Shown here piece after piece: positions 62,972-64,000 of a DNA stretch of 64,000 bases. The position numbers and the translations under genes are program-made. The notes beneath the pieces are model-generated. The model did no database searches. It was given only the letters and a program-made list of their open reading frames with translations, and was not told where the DNA came from. Every line of letters starts with the position of its first letter. Position 1 is the stretch's first letter. The stretch is from the NCBI GenBank assembly GCA_964413535.1, contig CAYPTB010000008.1, positions 1 through 64,000 of the forward strand, read 5' to 3'. This stretch comes from CAYPTB01 sp964413535 (lineage in GTDB: Bacteria; Planctomycetota; UBA1135; GCA-002686595).

Positions 62972-64000
62972 CTAGGCGTAGGTGTCCACACGGTCTTCGA
63001 GGAGGACCGCGGCGGACGGCGCCCGAACGCTTTCGCTCGTTCTGGGCGGGCCGCTGTTCTGAATGGGAGGAACGCTCTCGGCTCGGGCGCGACTCGGCAT
63101 CTCCTGGCCGTGGCGTCCGAGCGAAAGGTCGGTGGTGTCGAAGCCGTTGCGAGCCAGGATCGACCGCAGCTCGGGAACATGCGCTTCGAGTCTCTCGAGG
63201 GTTTCGCTCGAGTCGGCGCGTATCTCGCCGGTGATGCGGCCTCCCTTGACCGTGATCCGGATCGAGATGCGTCCCAGTTCCGCGGGCACGAGGTGAATCA
63301 CCGCGTGACGTGTTCCCGGCGAGAGGTGCAACCGAATCTGCCGGAAGATCTCCTCGGTTCGCTCGGGCGGCGGTCGAGCCGCGGTCGCCTGAGGTTCGGC
63401 GGTTCCAGCGGGAGCCTCCGAGGGCGCGGGAACCGCGCTGCGCAGAGCGGCCGGTCCCGCGACTGGATCCCCTGCGACGCTCGTTGGGGCGGCTTGTGTC
63501 GCGAGGATCGGAACGGACCCGCCAGGTAGGACAGTGCGCGGAACGGACTCATTGGCCACGCGAGGACCCCCGGCCTCCGTTGTCGCCGGGGCGGCGGGGA
63601 TCGCCGAGGGGCCCGGCTGGGGTTCGATGGGCGCGGGATCGCCACCCGAACTGGGGCTCGGGGAAATCAGAGGCGTGCTGGGGCTTCCCGAGGGGGTAGG
63701 GTTGCTTGGATCCGGCCCGGCAACGGTGGTGGGCTCGCCGGCCACAGGGGTGTTGGCATACTTATGCGTATGCAAGCGGCTCGATGCATGGCGGGAGCGC
63801 CTGGAACCCGGCCTCGGAGCGTGCGGCTCCCGGAGCGTTGGGGCGTTCCCAGATTCGGTGACGCGGTTGACTCGCTCGTCCCCGGGATTCGACTGGCCGA
63901 GGTTCAATCGGAAGAGGCTCGCCTCGGCGGATCCCAAGGCGGGATGGCTGGATGGCCGTTCCGTGCCGAACGACCATCCGCCCCACGCCAAAGGGGAGAG
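62972..64000 (-). CDS. fliK: flagellar hook-length control protein FliK, partial
   Basis: About 343 residues to the window edge with no convincing start, so its N-terminus lies beyond. The visible N-part is a Pro/Ser/Gly-rich ruler-like stretch (SNPTPSGSPSTPLISPSPSSGG). The C-terminal Flg_hook domain is clear: RLHLSPGTRHAVIHLVPAELGRISIRI, ITGEIRADSSETLERLEAHVPELRSILARNG. It ends the hook-length signal. It is 14 bases before flgD. Confidence 0.85.
   Translation of the reverse strand, partial: LSPLAWGGWSFGTERPSSHPALGSAEASLFRLNLGQSNPGDERVNRVTESGNAPTLREPHAPRPGSRRSRHASSRLHTHKYANTPVAGEPTTVAGPDPSNPTPSGSPSTPLISPSPSSGGDPAPIEPQPGPSAIPAAPATTEAGGPRVANESVPRTVLPGGSVPILATQAAPTSVAGDPVAGPAALRSAVPAPSEAPAGTAEPQATAARPPPERTEEIFRQIRLHLSPGTRHAVIHLVPAELGRISIRITVKGGRITGEIRADSSETLERLEAHVPELRSILARNGFDTTDLSLGRHGQEMPSRARAESVPPIQNSGPPRTSESVRAPSAAVLLEDRVDTYA

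Overview
The window is a very GC-rich bacterial chromosome segment with no rRNA, tRNA, CRISPR array or intact insertion sequence. Many genes start with GTG or TTG and many neighbours overlap as ATGA or TGATG. The flagellar set, C5-type heme pathway, FG-GAP propeller protein and secreted lipoproteins suggest a Gram-negative, probably Planctomycetota-like, uncultured bacterium. That taxonomic guess is inference and low confidence.

Layout. 1-13280 (+): a sensor kinase fragment and a sigma54 activator lead a flagellar operon (flgBC, fliEFGHIJ, a MotE-like gene, motA, two motB genes, fliL, fliM, fliN). 13373-18149: a FAD oxidoreductase, ispG and a beta-propeller lipoprotein. 18153-24179: a two-component pair separated by a Cys-rich lipoprotein, then PRC-barrel and UPF0316-type proteins. 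24176-36041: rmuC, then heme genes in two runs (hemE-hemY-hemX-hemA and hemC-hemD-hemL) around a small basic protein and a site-2 protease. 36195-48187: a MsrB-MsrA lipoprotein, an FG-GAP protein, a methyltransferase, an HMA protein, gmhA, an SLC13 transporter, two selenoprotein genes, an AraC-type regulator, a CNNM/CBS protein and a GNAT. 48184-57932 (-): flgF, flgG, flgA, flgH, flgI, flgJ, flgN, flgK, flgL and a small protein. 58094-60422: a methyltransferase remnant, a third selenoprotein gene and yigZ. 60547-64000 (-): fliK, flgD, flgE.

The main discovery is three genes broken by an in-frame UGA exactly at a redox-active position: a SelW-like protein (CVRU), a small exported thioredoxin-like protein (UPFC) and a TlpA-like protein (WATWUGPC). 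Each UGA is followed by a hairpin with a G as the first base of the apical loop, as in bacterial SECIS elements. UGA is also the normal stop of many genes here, so this points to selenocysteine insertion rather than a changed code. Two of the three products look exported, which suggests an extracytoplasmic selenothiol redox system. No selA, selB, selC or selD lies in the window.

A second theme is a family of three long palindromes (14701-14817, 25509-25606, 54626-54733). They share GTACGG(A/T)GCC ends and sit between genes, one against the hemE start codon and one inside the flg operon.
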